Shown: positions 8,908 through 17,668 of the stretch, in pieces | How the letters are laid out: each line of letters starts with the position of its first letter | Numbering within the stretch: position 1 is the first letter of the stretch | Source of the DNA: an uncultured Saprospiraceae bacterium | GTDB lineage: Bacteria; Bacteroidota; Bacteroidia; Chitinophagales; Saprospiraceae | Length of the DNA stretch: 49,501 bases | Direction: 5' to 3' | Assembly (NCBI GenBank): GCA_938028705.1 | Contig: CALIZI010000237.1 | Span: forward strand, 1-49,501 | Notes under the pieces: model-generated | The model's database searches: none | Seen by the model: the letters and a program-made list of their open reading frames with translations, nothing else | What the model was told of the DNA's origin: nothing | Program-made: the position numbers and the translations under genes

Positions 8908-8950
8908 GTGGCGACACTATAATCACACTCGCCGCCTGTTTCTTCTTTTT
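8908..8950 (+). terminator. Hairpin terminator after the first leader-sharing lipoprotein
   Basis: CAGGTGGCGA pairs with TCGCCGCCTG (one G-U pair) across a short loop and is followed by TTTCTTCTTTTT. It separates the two tandem lipoprotein genes, so each is probably its own transcription unit. Confidence 0.65.
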
Positions 8951-8968
8951 AAATTTAAAACACTGATT

Positions 8969-9376
8969 ATGAAAAACTTAAAATTTGGGCTTTTCAGCCT
9001 CTTGGCGATACTTGCCGTTTCAGTCTTTTTGACTTCTTGTGAGCAAAATGAACCTATACCAAATTTAAGTGAGGTAAATATCACTGAAAACAATGACGAA
9101 GCTACTTACTACAGATTGCCGGATTCATTTGGTGATATGTCAGTTGAAGAATTAAATGATTTCTTACAAGATAAAACAGCAGAAGAAATATTGGACATGG
9201 CTGTTGAAGTATTGGACAATAATTTAGAGTTCAGATGGTGTAATTCTCCTGTTACATATTATACATCTTGCCAGTATTCAGGGACTTGTGGAGGAAGGAG
9301 GACTGTAAAGTTTAAAAAAAGATACTGTGACTCTATAGGATGGTTTTATTATACCACTCTGGGCAGTTGCTGCTAA
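8969..9376 (+). CDS. Small lipoprotein sharing its leader with the upstream gene; Cys-rich C-terminus
   Basis: This 135-residue protein has the same LLAILAVSVFLTSC leader as the preceding gene and should be lipidated at Cys24. The mature region is short and acidic (residues 25-85). It ends in a compact cysteine-rich module of about 45 residues with seven cysteines (WCNS, TSCQYSGTC, RYCDS, GSCC), likely disulfide-bonded outside the cytoplasm. I do not recognise the module. Leader identity with divergent cargo recalls families of exported small effectors or variable surface proteins, but nothing here proves such a role. A perfect hairpin follows at 9410. Confidence 0.7.
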   Translation: MKNLKFGLFSLLAILAVSVFLTSCEQNEPIPNLSEVNITENNDEATYYRLPDSFGDMSVEELNDFLQDKTAEEILDMAVEVLDNNLEFRWCNSPVTYYTSCQYSGTCGGRRTVKFKKRYCDSIGWFYYTTLGSCC

Positions 9377-9409
9377 ATCTGCTACTAATATAGTAATTTC
9401 CGAAAATTC

Positions 9410-9442
9410 AACAATCAGGCTCTCAACCCCAGCCTGATTGTT
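9410..9442 (+). terminator. Perfect 12-bp hairpin terminator
   Basis: AACAATCAGGCT and AGCCTGATTGTT pair perfectly around a 9-nt loop, 33 nt after the stop codon of the small Cys-rich lipoprotein. The T-tract after it is weak (ATTCCTT). Confidence 0.65.
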
Positions 9443-9747
9443 ATTCCTTCAAAACACTAATTATGATAAAAACATTGACTTGACCATAAAAATTTAATAA
9501 CAAAGCAGACGGGACCCAACAGCAAGCCCTGTTCCCCAAAAGAAGCATTGGACCCAAGAAGACCTGTAACCTCCCAACCAAAATGGCAAGTAACAAAAGC
9601 GTTATTGCCTGATATAAAAGAGACGTGATGTGGTTATCACCGCAGCGTGTTTCTTTTACGATTAAGCACATGCAAGAGAATGTTGCCGGATGTTGATCGC
9701 ATCTGGCACATTTTCTGATTTAAAAAACACAAATAAAATAAACTTCT
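9443..9747 (+). other. Intergenic region with a decayed third lipoprotein leader
   Basis: TTCAAAACACTAATTATG at about 9449-9466 closely matches the 5' flank and start of the two preceding lipoproteins, but the frame closes after six codons. The rest has no convincing gene. A hairpin (9684-9708; TGCCGGATG paired with CATCTGGCA) followed by CATTTTC looks like a leftover terminator. A 76-codon hydrophobic frame on minus here is probably chance. Confidence 0.4.
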
Positions 9748-12700
9748 ATGAAAAAGATGACCACATCGCGATTCATAGCCTGTTGGCTATGTCTATGCCC
9801 CTTATTTTGTATGGCGCAAGACAGATATAATGACTCCCTTGCTCTCGTAGCCCTACACAACGCCACCGATGGTACCAGCTGGACCAATACATGGGATTTG
9901 ACACAAGCTATGGATACTTGGTATGGTGTAAGTTTGAATAATGGCAGAGTGACTTGTATTGATATGGACGGTGTGGCGAATTGTGGAGGCGATTATCATA
10001 ATTCCGGCAATAATTTATTCGGAAATATTCCACCCGAAATCGGAAACCTGACGGATTTGGAATTCTTGAATTTACATTCCAATCAACTTAGCGGAGGTAT
10101 TCCGTTGGAACTTGGAAATTTAAACAATCTGACATTTTTAGATTTAGGTTCTAATCAACTTATCGGTAGTATCCCACTCGAAATTTACACCCTGACTGAT
10201 TTGGAAGTCTTGGTTTTGTATTCTAATGAACTTAGCGGTAGTATTCCTCCGGAACTTGCAACTTTAACTAATCTGACATCTTTAAATTTAGGTTCTAATC
10301 AACTTAGTGGTGAGATTCCGCCCGAACTTGGTAGCTTAAGCAATTTAGTAGAGCTGAGTTTAAAATTTAATCAACTTAGCGGTAGCATCCCTCCGGAACT
10401 TGGCAACCTAATTAATTTGTATGATTTGAATCTGAGTGCTAACGACCTCAACGGTGAAATACCACCGGAACTTGGCAACCTAATTAATTTGCATGACTTG
10501 AATCTGAGTGCTAACGACCTCAACGGTGAAATACCACCGGAATTAAGTAATTTAAATGTGTGGTTTTTCAACTTAAAATCCAACCAACTTAGCGGTAATA
10601 TTCCTTCAGAACTTGGTAGTTTAAGTAGGGTAATAAAGTTAGAATTGAACGATAATCAACTTAGTGGAAGTATTCCGCCGGAACTTGGTAATATAAGTAG
10701 TTTGAGAAATTTAGGTTTATCGAATAATGAACTCAGTGGAAGCATTCCTCCTCAACTTGGCAACTTAGGTAATTTGAATAGTTTAGAATTACATTACAAC
10801 CAACTTAGCGGTAATATCCCACCGGAACTTGGTAGTCTAAGTAGTTTGCAAACTTTATATTTAAGGAATAATCAACTCAGTGGAAGTATTCCCCCTGAAC
10901 TTGGCAATATAAGTAATTTAATATATTTATATTTATCGGATAATCTACTTAGTGATACTATTCCGTCAGAAATCGGGAATTTAAGTAATTTGGAACGTTT
11001 GATTTTATTCAATAATCAACTTAGCGGTTGTTATGATCCTAATTTATTAAATCTGTGTACTCAATTAGATCCGGTATATAATACTAATGCTTACATCTCC
11101 AGTTCCAACAACTTTGATACTTCATGGGAGATATTCTGTAGTATAGGTACATGTGATCCATACGCCCCATGTCGTGAAAGTGACTCTCTTGCACTTGTAG
11201 CTCTATATAACTCAACCAACGGACCAAACTGGACAAATACTTGGGATTTGACTCAACCTATGGATACATGGTATGGAATAGGTGTTAATGAAAATGGCTG
11301 CGTGACTTGTATTGATATGGACGGTGTGGTGAATTGTGGAGGCAATGTTAGTACGCCCGGCAACAATTTAACCGGAAGTATCCCACCCGAAATTGGAAAT
11401 CTAGCTAATTTGGAAATCTTGGTTTTGTATTCCAATCAACTTAGCGGAAGTATTCCTCCGGAACTTGAAAATTTAAATAATCTGATATACTTGAATTTAG
11501 CTGTTAATCAACTCAGCGGAGAAATTCCACCCCAACTTGGCAATCTAAGCAATTTGGTAGAGCTGAATTTAAAGTCTAATCAACTTAGCGGTAGCATCCC
11601 CTGGCAACTTAGTAACTTGAGTAATTTATATGGTTTGAATATAAGTTATAATCAACTTAGCGGAAGTATCCCCCCGCAACTTGGTGACATGGGTAATTTG
11701 GGACATTTGTATTTAAATAATAATCAACTCAGCGGAAACATCCCCCCGGAACTTGGCAACTTGAGCATTTTGATATATATGCACTTACATGACAATCAAC
11801 TTAGCGGTGATATACCGTCTGAATTGGGTAATTTAAATATTTACCATTTGGTATTAAGTTTTAACCAACTCAGCGGTAATATCCCACTCGAATTAGCCAA
11901 TATAAATAATCTGAAAAAATTAGATTTATCGAATAATCAACTTACTGGTACTGTACCGGACTTTTCCGAACTCCTCAATTTATATGATTTAAGAATCTAT
12001 AAAAACAAATTTTCATTCGATGATATTTCAGCTAACTACGCAGTCAACAATGATTCAATCAATAGCTTTGAATATTCCCCTCAATATCATGGCGAAGTCC
12101 AATCCCACATAGTAGAATTAGACACTACATTAACCCTTGAATTATCTACCCCACTTCCCGGCAATAACAATCAAAATGTCAGTTATCAATGGAAAAGAAA
12201 TGATGATACACTTGTAGCTGCCGTTGAGTCCATATACCCTATAAATAACCTACAACTCTCTGATGTCGGTAAATACACTCTACACATGACCGATCCTTCG
12301 CGTGTACTTGATTTGGAGCTTATCTCTGAACCGATATATGTCATTGTTCCGGGTTATGACCTTTACGGTCAGCCCGCAGAATACGAGCAACTTATCATTG
12401 AATTTGATAATTCGCAAATTGAAGAAGAATTTAGGATAGACCTATCTATTCGCATACCCGGTGCATATCCTTCGGATAGTTGCAATTGTAATCGCCTACT
12501 GTATCTGTGGCAATTTCCTAGCGATGCCGCTGCCTTACAAACTTTGATAGATATTAATGGTAAAAAGAAAGCGCAGTCTGACGATGCTGAAGTAGATGGC
12601 GGTTTCAACAATACATTGGGTATAGGTCCTATATCCGGTACACAAGGCTGGACTTGGACGGATGATTATTATAATCACGATGACTCGGTGACAGTATTTT

Positions 12701-14247
12701 TATTGGATTCAGGGGCGGATGTCCAAAACTGGAATGCTTCGGATTATCTGCTTGACGCTGCACCATTGGATAGTTGTTATGATACTATACAACATAGGGG
12801 GTATGATTATACCCATTCTATGACTACAATAATCGGTGGCTTTGTTGATTCTATCGGACATGGAACATTTGGAATGAGGGCTATCGCTGAAGGCACAGGT
12901 GATTACATGAATGTAGTTCCATTAAAAATATTTGACGGAGACGGACGAGGCACATTATTCGATTTTATTTGTGCTTTGTATCATGCCATTGACCATGATG
13001 CGGATATTATCAATATTAGTGCGGGCTATGCTGGGGCACCTTCCGATATACTTGAAGAAGCGATTGCAACAGCACATTCAAAGGGGCAGTTTATCGTCAC
13101 CGCTACGGGCAATGATGGTATTAATATTGATAGTTTTCCACAGTATCCGGCATATTATGCCAAACCATTTTATAAAACTGCTTATGACGGTACAGACTCA
13201 CTTGTTCATTATAATAATGTCATTTCTGTAGCTGCTACTAATGTGATGGATACGCTTTGGCAACATTCCAATTATGGTAATGAAGCCGCTACCATAGCTG
13301 CTTATGGTGAAAATATGGGAGGCTACTCACATACAGGTGAGGAGGTGTCGTATAGTGGTACTTCGGTTTCAGCTTATTATGTGACACGCCAACTTGCCGC
13401 AGAAATAGCAAGGGATAAAACACGAAGTTTAGAGGACATCTGGACAGATTTTGACACCTTGTATCTGCGAGACTGTCCGGCAATTAGCGAACTGACCAGC
13501 ACAGGAAAATGCCTTGATATTCAACTAAAAGAAGTCTATGGTGATTTACGTGTCTTTTTGGAAGGGGCTTTTGATGTATCGGGAGATACAATGCGTACCG
13601 ATATCAATACATATCTTCATATTTTACCCGGGCAAATTGATTCTAACCTCAATGATACTTTAGCCACACAACCATACGATGTACCACCATTTGATTATTA
13701 TGGTACGGAAAGTGTACCCTCAACTTTTGACAACTATCCGCCAGAAGTAGTTGATTGGGTACTTATATCAGCACGTACCGAAGTGGCTGCTGATTCAACT
13801 GTTAGCCGTACTGCTGCTTGGCTACTCAAAGATGGTCGTATTCAATTACTGAAACCACTTTTTGAAGAACTTACTACCGCTCCCGATTCTGTTTACATTG
13901 TTATTGAGCATCGTAGTCATATAGGTGTTATGTCTCCCCAAAAACTACCCGTAGTGAGCAATATCATCACATGGGATTTCACTGTACAAGATTCGTACAC
14001 TACCCCCACAAGCACAGGACAAACGATGTTAGACAATTTGCGTTGGGGAATGTTAGCGGGCGATACCAATAATGATTTAAACGGATATGATATTAATGGT
14101 GCGGATAAAGGATTTTGGGAGAATAATAATGGTAGTTTTGGGATATATCTACCTACTGATTTCAATATGGATGGAGATATAAATGGAGCTGACAAAATTT
14201 ACTGGCTCAATAATAATGGTAAGTTTTCAGGAGTGCCACGATATTGA
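9748..14247 (+). CDS. Giant secreted LRR-subtilase protein with Ig-like and dockerin-like domains
   Basis: This 1499-residue protein has a signal peptide (residues 1-24, ending CMAQ). Two arrays of plant-type LRRs (consensus LSGxIPPELGNLxNL) span about residues 80-430 and 540-770. Each is preceded by a cap beginning DSLALVAL and containing DTWYG and VTCIDMDG. An Ig-like segment lies at about 785-865. A subtilisin-family (S8) domain at about 940-1230 has an intact triad: Asp987 (LLDSGAD), His1038 (GHGTFG) and Ser1206 (SGTS), with oxyanion Asn1122 (TGNDG). The C-terminus has two calcium-binding dockerin-like loops (GDTNNDLNG, DFNMDGDING). It should be an extracellular protease whose LRRs bind a target. 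An almost exact 72-bp tandem duplication lies at 10393-10536. An exported TPR-CHAT protein follows. Confidence 0.9.
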   Translation: MKKMTTSRFIACWLCLCPLFCMAQDRYNDSLALVALHNATDGTSWTNTWDLTQAMDTWYGVSLNNGRVTCIDMDGVANCGGDYHNSGNNLFGNIPPEIGNLTDLEFLNLHSNQLSGGIPLELGNLNNLTFLDLGSNQLIGSIPLEIYTLTDLEVLVLYSNELSGSIPPELATLTNLTSLNLGSNQLSGEIPPELGSLSNLVELSLKFNQLSGSIPPELGNLINLYDLNLSANDLNGEIPPELGNLINLHDLNLSANDLNGEIPPELSNLNVWFFNLKSNQLSGNIPSELGSLSRVIKLELNDNQLSGSIPPELGNISSLRNLGLSNNELSGSIPPQLGNLGNLNSLELHYNQLSGNIPPELGSLSSLQTLYLRNNQLSGSIPPELGNISNLIYLYLSDNLLSDTIPSEIGNLSNLERLILFNNQLSGCYDPNLLNLCTQLDPVYNTNAYISSSNNFDTSWEIFCSIGTCDPYAPCRESDSLALVALYNSTNGPNWTNTWDLTQPMDTWYGIGVNENGCVTCIDMDGVVNCGGNVSTPGNNLTGSIPPEIGNLANLEILVLYSNQLSGSIPPELENLNNLIYLNLAVNQLSGEIPPQLGNLSNLVELNLKSNQLSGSIPWQLSNLSNLYGLNISYNQLSGSIPPQLGDMGNLGHLYLNNNQLSGNIPPELGNLSILIYMHLHDNQLSGDIPSELGNLNIYHLVLSFNQLSGNIPLELANINNLKKLDLSNNQLTGTVPDFSELLNLYDLRIYKNKFSFDDISANYAVNNDSINSFEYSPQYHGEVQSHIVELDTTLTLELSTPLPGNNNQNVSYQWKRNDDTLVAAVESIYPINNLQLSDVGKYTLHMTDPSRVLDLELISEPIYVIVPGYDLYGQPAEYEQLIIEFDNSQIEEEFRIDLSIRIPGAYPSDSCNCNRLLYLWQFPSDAAALQTLIDINGKKKAQSDDAEVDGGFNNTLGIGPISGTQGWTWTDDYYNHDDSVTVFLLDSGADVQNWNASDYLLDAAPLDSCYDTIQHRGYDYTHSMTTIIGGFVDSIGHGTFGMRAIAEGTGDYMNVVPLKIFDGDGRGTLFDFICALYHAIDHDADIINISAGYAGAPSDILEEAIATAHSKGQFIVTATGNDGINIDSFPQYPAYYAKPFYKTAYDGTDSLVHYNNVISVAATNVMDTLWQHSNYGNEAATIAAYGENMGGYSHTGEEVSYSGTSVSAYYVTRQLAAEIARDKTRSLEDIWTDFDTLYLRDCPAISELTSTGKCLDIQLKEVYGDLRVFLEGAFDVSGDTMRTDINTYLHILPGQIDSNLNDTLATQPYDVPPFDYYGTESVPSTFDNYPPEVVDWVLISARTEVAADSTVSRTAAWLLKDGRIQLLKPLFEELTTAPDSVYIVIEHRSHIGVMSPQKLPVVSNIITWDFTVQDSYTTPTSTGQTMLDNLRWGMLAGDTNNDLNGYDINGADKGFWENNNGSFGIYLPTDFNMDGDINGADKIYWLNNNGKFSGVPRY
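10393..10536 (+). repeat. Recent 72-bp tandem duplication inside the LRR array
   Basis: Units 10393-10464 and 10465-10536 differ at only two positions and each encodes one 24-residue LRR (LSANDLNGEIPPELGNLINL). Neighbouring LRRs are far more diverged at DNA level, so this copy arose recently by slippage or unequal exchange. Confidence 0.85.
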
Positions 14248-14315
14248 TAGTATGTTTTTATTTGTATAATTTCATAAATAATAATAACCAACGTATATTC
14301 GTAAAAAATACAAAT

Positions 14316-16991
14316 ATGCGTTGGTTTTTTATTTGGTTAATAATTTTGCCTTTACACCTCTACAGTCAGTCTGATTTAGAAATCAGTATTGATGGTATAA
14401 AAGGTTGTGACTGCGATACTATAACCCAAGATAATTTAAAAATAGCTTTAGAATATATCAATTCAAAACCTGCAGGAAATGCGTTCATAGCTTGTTATTA
14501 TCATTGTATAGGCATTTTTTTTTACAAAGAAGAAGATTATGTAAAAGCAATTAACTTCCATGAAGAAGCACTCAAGTTAAGGATAGAATCTCACAAAGAG
14601 TTTGTTTGGAAATCTTATTTTATGGTAGGGTTAGCGTATAAGCGATTGGAGATGTTTCAAACATCACAACGTTTAATACAGACTGCTTATGACATGTCTG
14701 GCAAAAAAAGACCATTAGATTCCATAAATATTTTTCGGATGATGGCAGAAAATTTAATTGAAATAGGTGAATTTCAACAATCTGGGCAATATGCTATACA
14801 AGCTACAAAAATTAATGGTGGAGATAGTAGAAAAGGTAGTGCTTACAATACACTTGCATTTGTGTTGGGATGGGAAGGACAAGACAGCCTTAATCTTGAA
14901 AAAGCGATTAAAAATACTGATATTGCTATTTATTTTTATGAACAAGCTGATGCTGAATCGGCAAGAATCGCACGAGCTTTGAATAATAAAGCTATTGCAC
15001 TCGGTAGGTTAGGCAGGTACAATGAAGCTATCAAAATTTACGAATTAGCCTTAGATAAATACGATGAAGATTCAGAAGCCTATGCCGAAGTACTTAATAA
15101 TATTGGACATGACTTGGGTAAACAAGGAGCTTATGTTGAAGCAATAGAAATTCTTAACCAATCTTTACAACACATAAGAGTATATTATGAAAATACTTCA
15201 TTTCAATATACCTATGCTGCCGATTACGAAAACCTCGCCGAAAACTACGAAGCACTCAACAATATTGACAAAGCATTAGAACACTACCAACTCGCCCTCA
15301 TCAACCTCACCGACAACTTCCGAAACCAAGATATCAACACCAACCCAACCGTAAAAGACAATCACTACATCTACAACAAACCCGACCTCATCCGCGTCCT
15401 CGACCTCAAAGCCCAAGCAGCCCTAAAAGCTAAAAAAATCGACCTCGCCCACGACACTTATCAGGAATTAGACAACTGGATAACAGAATTTTACAAAGAC
15501 CTCTCAACAAAGACATCCAAACTCACTTGGATAGCCCGCGCACACACCATATACGGCAACGCCATTGATGTTGCCTTGATGCAAGGAAAGCAAGAAAAAG
15601 CCTTTGAATATGCCGAAAAAGCCCACGCTGTACTCCTCTGGCAAAGCCTTTCCCAACAAGCCGCTCGAAATTTGTTATCGGAAGAAGACAAAGAAAAAAT
15701 GGACAACCTCACCGCCAAAATCCGTCAAGCCGACCAACAATATCGCAATGGTGACATTAAAATACAAGCACTACGCACACTCGAACGCGAGCGAGAAGCC
15801 TTAGAAAAAATATTCGATGAGCAACACCCCGATTATGCTCAACGCAAATACCAACCCGAAGCCACCACCGTCAGCGATATTCAGTCCGATATCATAGACG
15901 ACCACACCGCTTTTATCGAATACTATCAAACAGACGAAACCTTATATATTTTTACGATAACAAAAAATGGTTTAGAAATCACACAGGAAAGTGCCGATGG
16001 ACTCACAGATAATATTAGCAATTTCGTAAATAACATCAGTGGAAAACCAGATATGAAAGAACAATCTGTCTCCAACGAGTCAGATATTCCTGTTACACTG
16101 CGTTCAGGCACTAATATCAGCCTTCAAAAAATGGACATAGAAAGCTACCACGCCCTCGCCCACAAATTATACAAGCAACTCATCCCCTCCGCTATCCATT
16201 CAAATGACAATATCAAACGTCTCGTCATTGTACCCGACCGCGAAATCGGGATGCTGCCCTTTGCAGCCCTCACTACCCAAGCCACTTCCGGTCAATTGAA
16301 TAAAAATACACCATTTCTCGTCAAAAAATACACCACCAACTACCTTTACTCTGCAGGTTCATATTTGCAATTGCAACAGAAAAAAGCCGACCAAAAATAT
16401 TGCTTTGCAGGTATCGCCCCCTTGGAATATACACACGGAAACTGGCAAAAACTACCCAATTCGGAAGAAGAACTGAACAAGATAAAGACCTTACATTGGC
16501 AGTGGAACAGGGATATTTTGATGCGGGAAAAAGCGACCAAAGCCGAATTTGAACGCATCGTCAAGGAAGGCTATCGAACTATACAAATCAGCACACACGC
16601 TATTTTTGATGAAAATAAAGGACGCATTATTTTCTACGACAGCGCACTCACCCAAGACGAAATTGACCAACTCGAAATCAACACCCACCGCCTTATCCTC
16701 AGTGCCTGCGAGACGGGCGTAGGCATCCAAAATCAAGGCGAAGGCATCCTCAGTCTTGGTTGGAATTTTGCTTACAAAGGCGTACCGAGTATCACCATGA
16801 GCCATTGGTCGGTCAGCGATAATTCTACAAAAGACATCATGATTGATTATCATAAAAACCTTAACGACGGCATCCCCGCAGACAAAGCACTGCAAAATGC
16901 CCAACAATATTATCTGGAAAATACGATTTCCGACACTCAGACAAACCCGCGTTATTGGGCAGCCTTTTTTCATACCGGAAATGTAAAATGA
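14316..16991 (+). CDS. Exported TPR-CHAT domain (caspase-like) protein
   Basis: I chose the ATG at 14316, giving 891 residues, because it opens a clear signal peptide (RWFFIWLIILPLHLYSQS). An in-frame TTG at 14244 overlaps the upstream stop codon. Residues about 20-420 are TPR-like helix pairs (for example NNKAIALGRLGRYNEAIKIY). A coiled segment follows at 440-520, and a CHAT domain fills the C-terminal 380 residues. The CHAT catalytic pair is visible: His761 in ISTHA and Cys798 in LSACETG, as in clan CD cysteine peptidases. It should be a protease or proteolytic switch in the periplasm. It directly follows the LRR-subtilase gene, so the two may be expressed together. Base use shifts to more C-rich codons after about 15210, in the C-terminal part. 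Confidence 0.9.
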   Translation: MRWFFIWLIILPLHLYSQSDLEISIDGIKGCDCDTITQDNLKIALEYINSKPAGNAFIACYYHCIGIFFYKEEDYVKAINFHEEALKLRIESHKEFVWKSYFMVGLAYKRLEMFQTSQRLIQTAYDMSGKKRPLDSINIFRMMAENLIEIGEFQQSGQYAIQATKINGGDSRKGSAYNTLAFVLGWEGQDSLNLEKAIKNTDIAIYFYEQADAESARIARALNNKAIALGRLGRYNEAIKIYELALDKYDEDSEAYAEVLNNIGHDLGKQGAYVEAIEILNQSLQHIRVYYENTSFQYTYAADYENLAENYEALNNIDKALEHYQLALINLTDNFRNQDINTNPTVKDNHYIYNKPDLIRVLDLKAQAALKAKKIDLAHDTYQELDNWITEFYKDLSTKTSKLTWIARAHTIYGNAIDVALMQGKQEKAFEYAEKAHAVLLWQSLSQQAARNLLSEEDKEKMDNLTAKIRQADQQYRNGDIKIQALRTLEREREALEKIFDEQHPDYAQRKYQPEATTVSDIQSDIIDDHTAFIEYYQTDETLYIFTITKNGLEITQESADGLTDNISNFVNNISGKPDMKEQSVSNESDIPVTLRSGTNISLQKMDIESYHALAHKLYKQLIPSAIHSNDNIKRLVIVPDREIGMLPFAALTTQATSGQLNKNTPFLVKKYTTNYLYSAGSYLQLQQKKADQKYCFAGIAPLEYTHGNWQKLPNSEEELNKIKTLHWQWNRDILMREKATKAEFERIVKEGYRTIQISTHAIFDENKGRIIFYDSALTQDEIDQLEINTHRLILSACETGVGIQNQGEGILSLGWNFAYKGVPSITMSHWSVSDNSTKDIMIDYHKNLNDGIPADKALQNAQQYYLENTISDTQTNPRYWAAFFHTGNVK

Positions 16992-17004
16992 CGAAACTCG
17001 CTAA

Positions 17005-17037
17005 ACTCGCCTGACATTTTGAAAATGTCCGTCGAGT
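17005..17037. repeat. GACATTTT palindrome (family F)
   Basis: ACTCGCCTGACATTTT faces AAAATGTCCGTCGAGT across one base. It lies just downstream of the TPR-CHAT gene and belongs to the same palindrome family as copies at 41488, 41624, 45323, 45524 and 45581. Confidence 0.55.
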
Positions 17038-17216
17038 AAACTCTGCGGCAACTTATAGGGTATCAATTGCATTTCTAAAATCCAAGGCGAGTCCGCTCAT
17101 CTCCGACATTCAAGTATAAACAAAACATCAGTTCGTCGTATTTTTTCATACAAATATCTTATTTTTACACATCTGCCTTGAAAAAGTTGTATATTTGAAG
17201 TTATGGTAACTATTTA

Positions 17217-17538
17217 TTAGACTTTGGACAAACTGGGAATTAGGAAACTGGGAAATTAGGTTTAGATTCGTAATCTATTGATTATCAATTATTTTTATTT
17301 TATTATTTGGTTCCACTGAAATAAGGGCATTTTTAAATAATTTTATAATAAAAAATATTTATAAATAATTAATTTTTAATAATAAATAAATTATAAAATA
17401 ATTTTAATTAAAAAACGGCTATATTTCAATGCGACCTTATTTAAATAAAATATGTAAATATTTGTTTTTTATGAATAATTAAAAAAGAGGATTTTACCGA
17501 ATTTCCAAATTCCCCAATTTCCTTTGTCCAAAGTCTAA
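17217..17538. mobile_element. MITE-like element, family 2, copy 2, with 7-bp target duplication
   Basis: Perfect 14-bp terminal inverted repeats TTAGACTTTGGACA (17217-17230) and its complement (17525-17538) are flanked on both sides by CTATTTA (17210-17216 and 17539-17545). The outer 50 bp at each end match the copy at 3270-3457 in opposite orientation, while the middle is a longer AT-rich stretch with no gene. The 677-bp gap between the TPR-CHAT gene and the S9 peptidase holds this element, a palindrome at 17005 and otherwise AT-rich sequence. Confidence 0.75.
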
Positions 17539-17668
17539 CTATTTAAGAAGTTCCAATCAATTTCATCGTCAATCGAAAATCAAATTGACCGGACTTCTTC
17601 CCTCACCTAACGAGTAATTATTAATATTTAAAATTTATTTAATAATATTTTTCTAAAAAAATAATAAT

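Noticed and set aside
9441-9671. 76-codon hydrophobic frame on minus in the decayed lipoprotein gap
   Set aside because: No promoter or initiation context, and it overlaps the remnant leader of the tandem lipoprotein family on plus.
9748-14247. T9SS sorting domain on the giant LRR-subtilase
   Set aside because: The C-terminus has dockerin-like DxNxDG loops instead of the YPNPA / GVY..R pattern seen in the gene at 33033.
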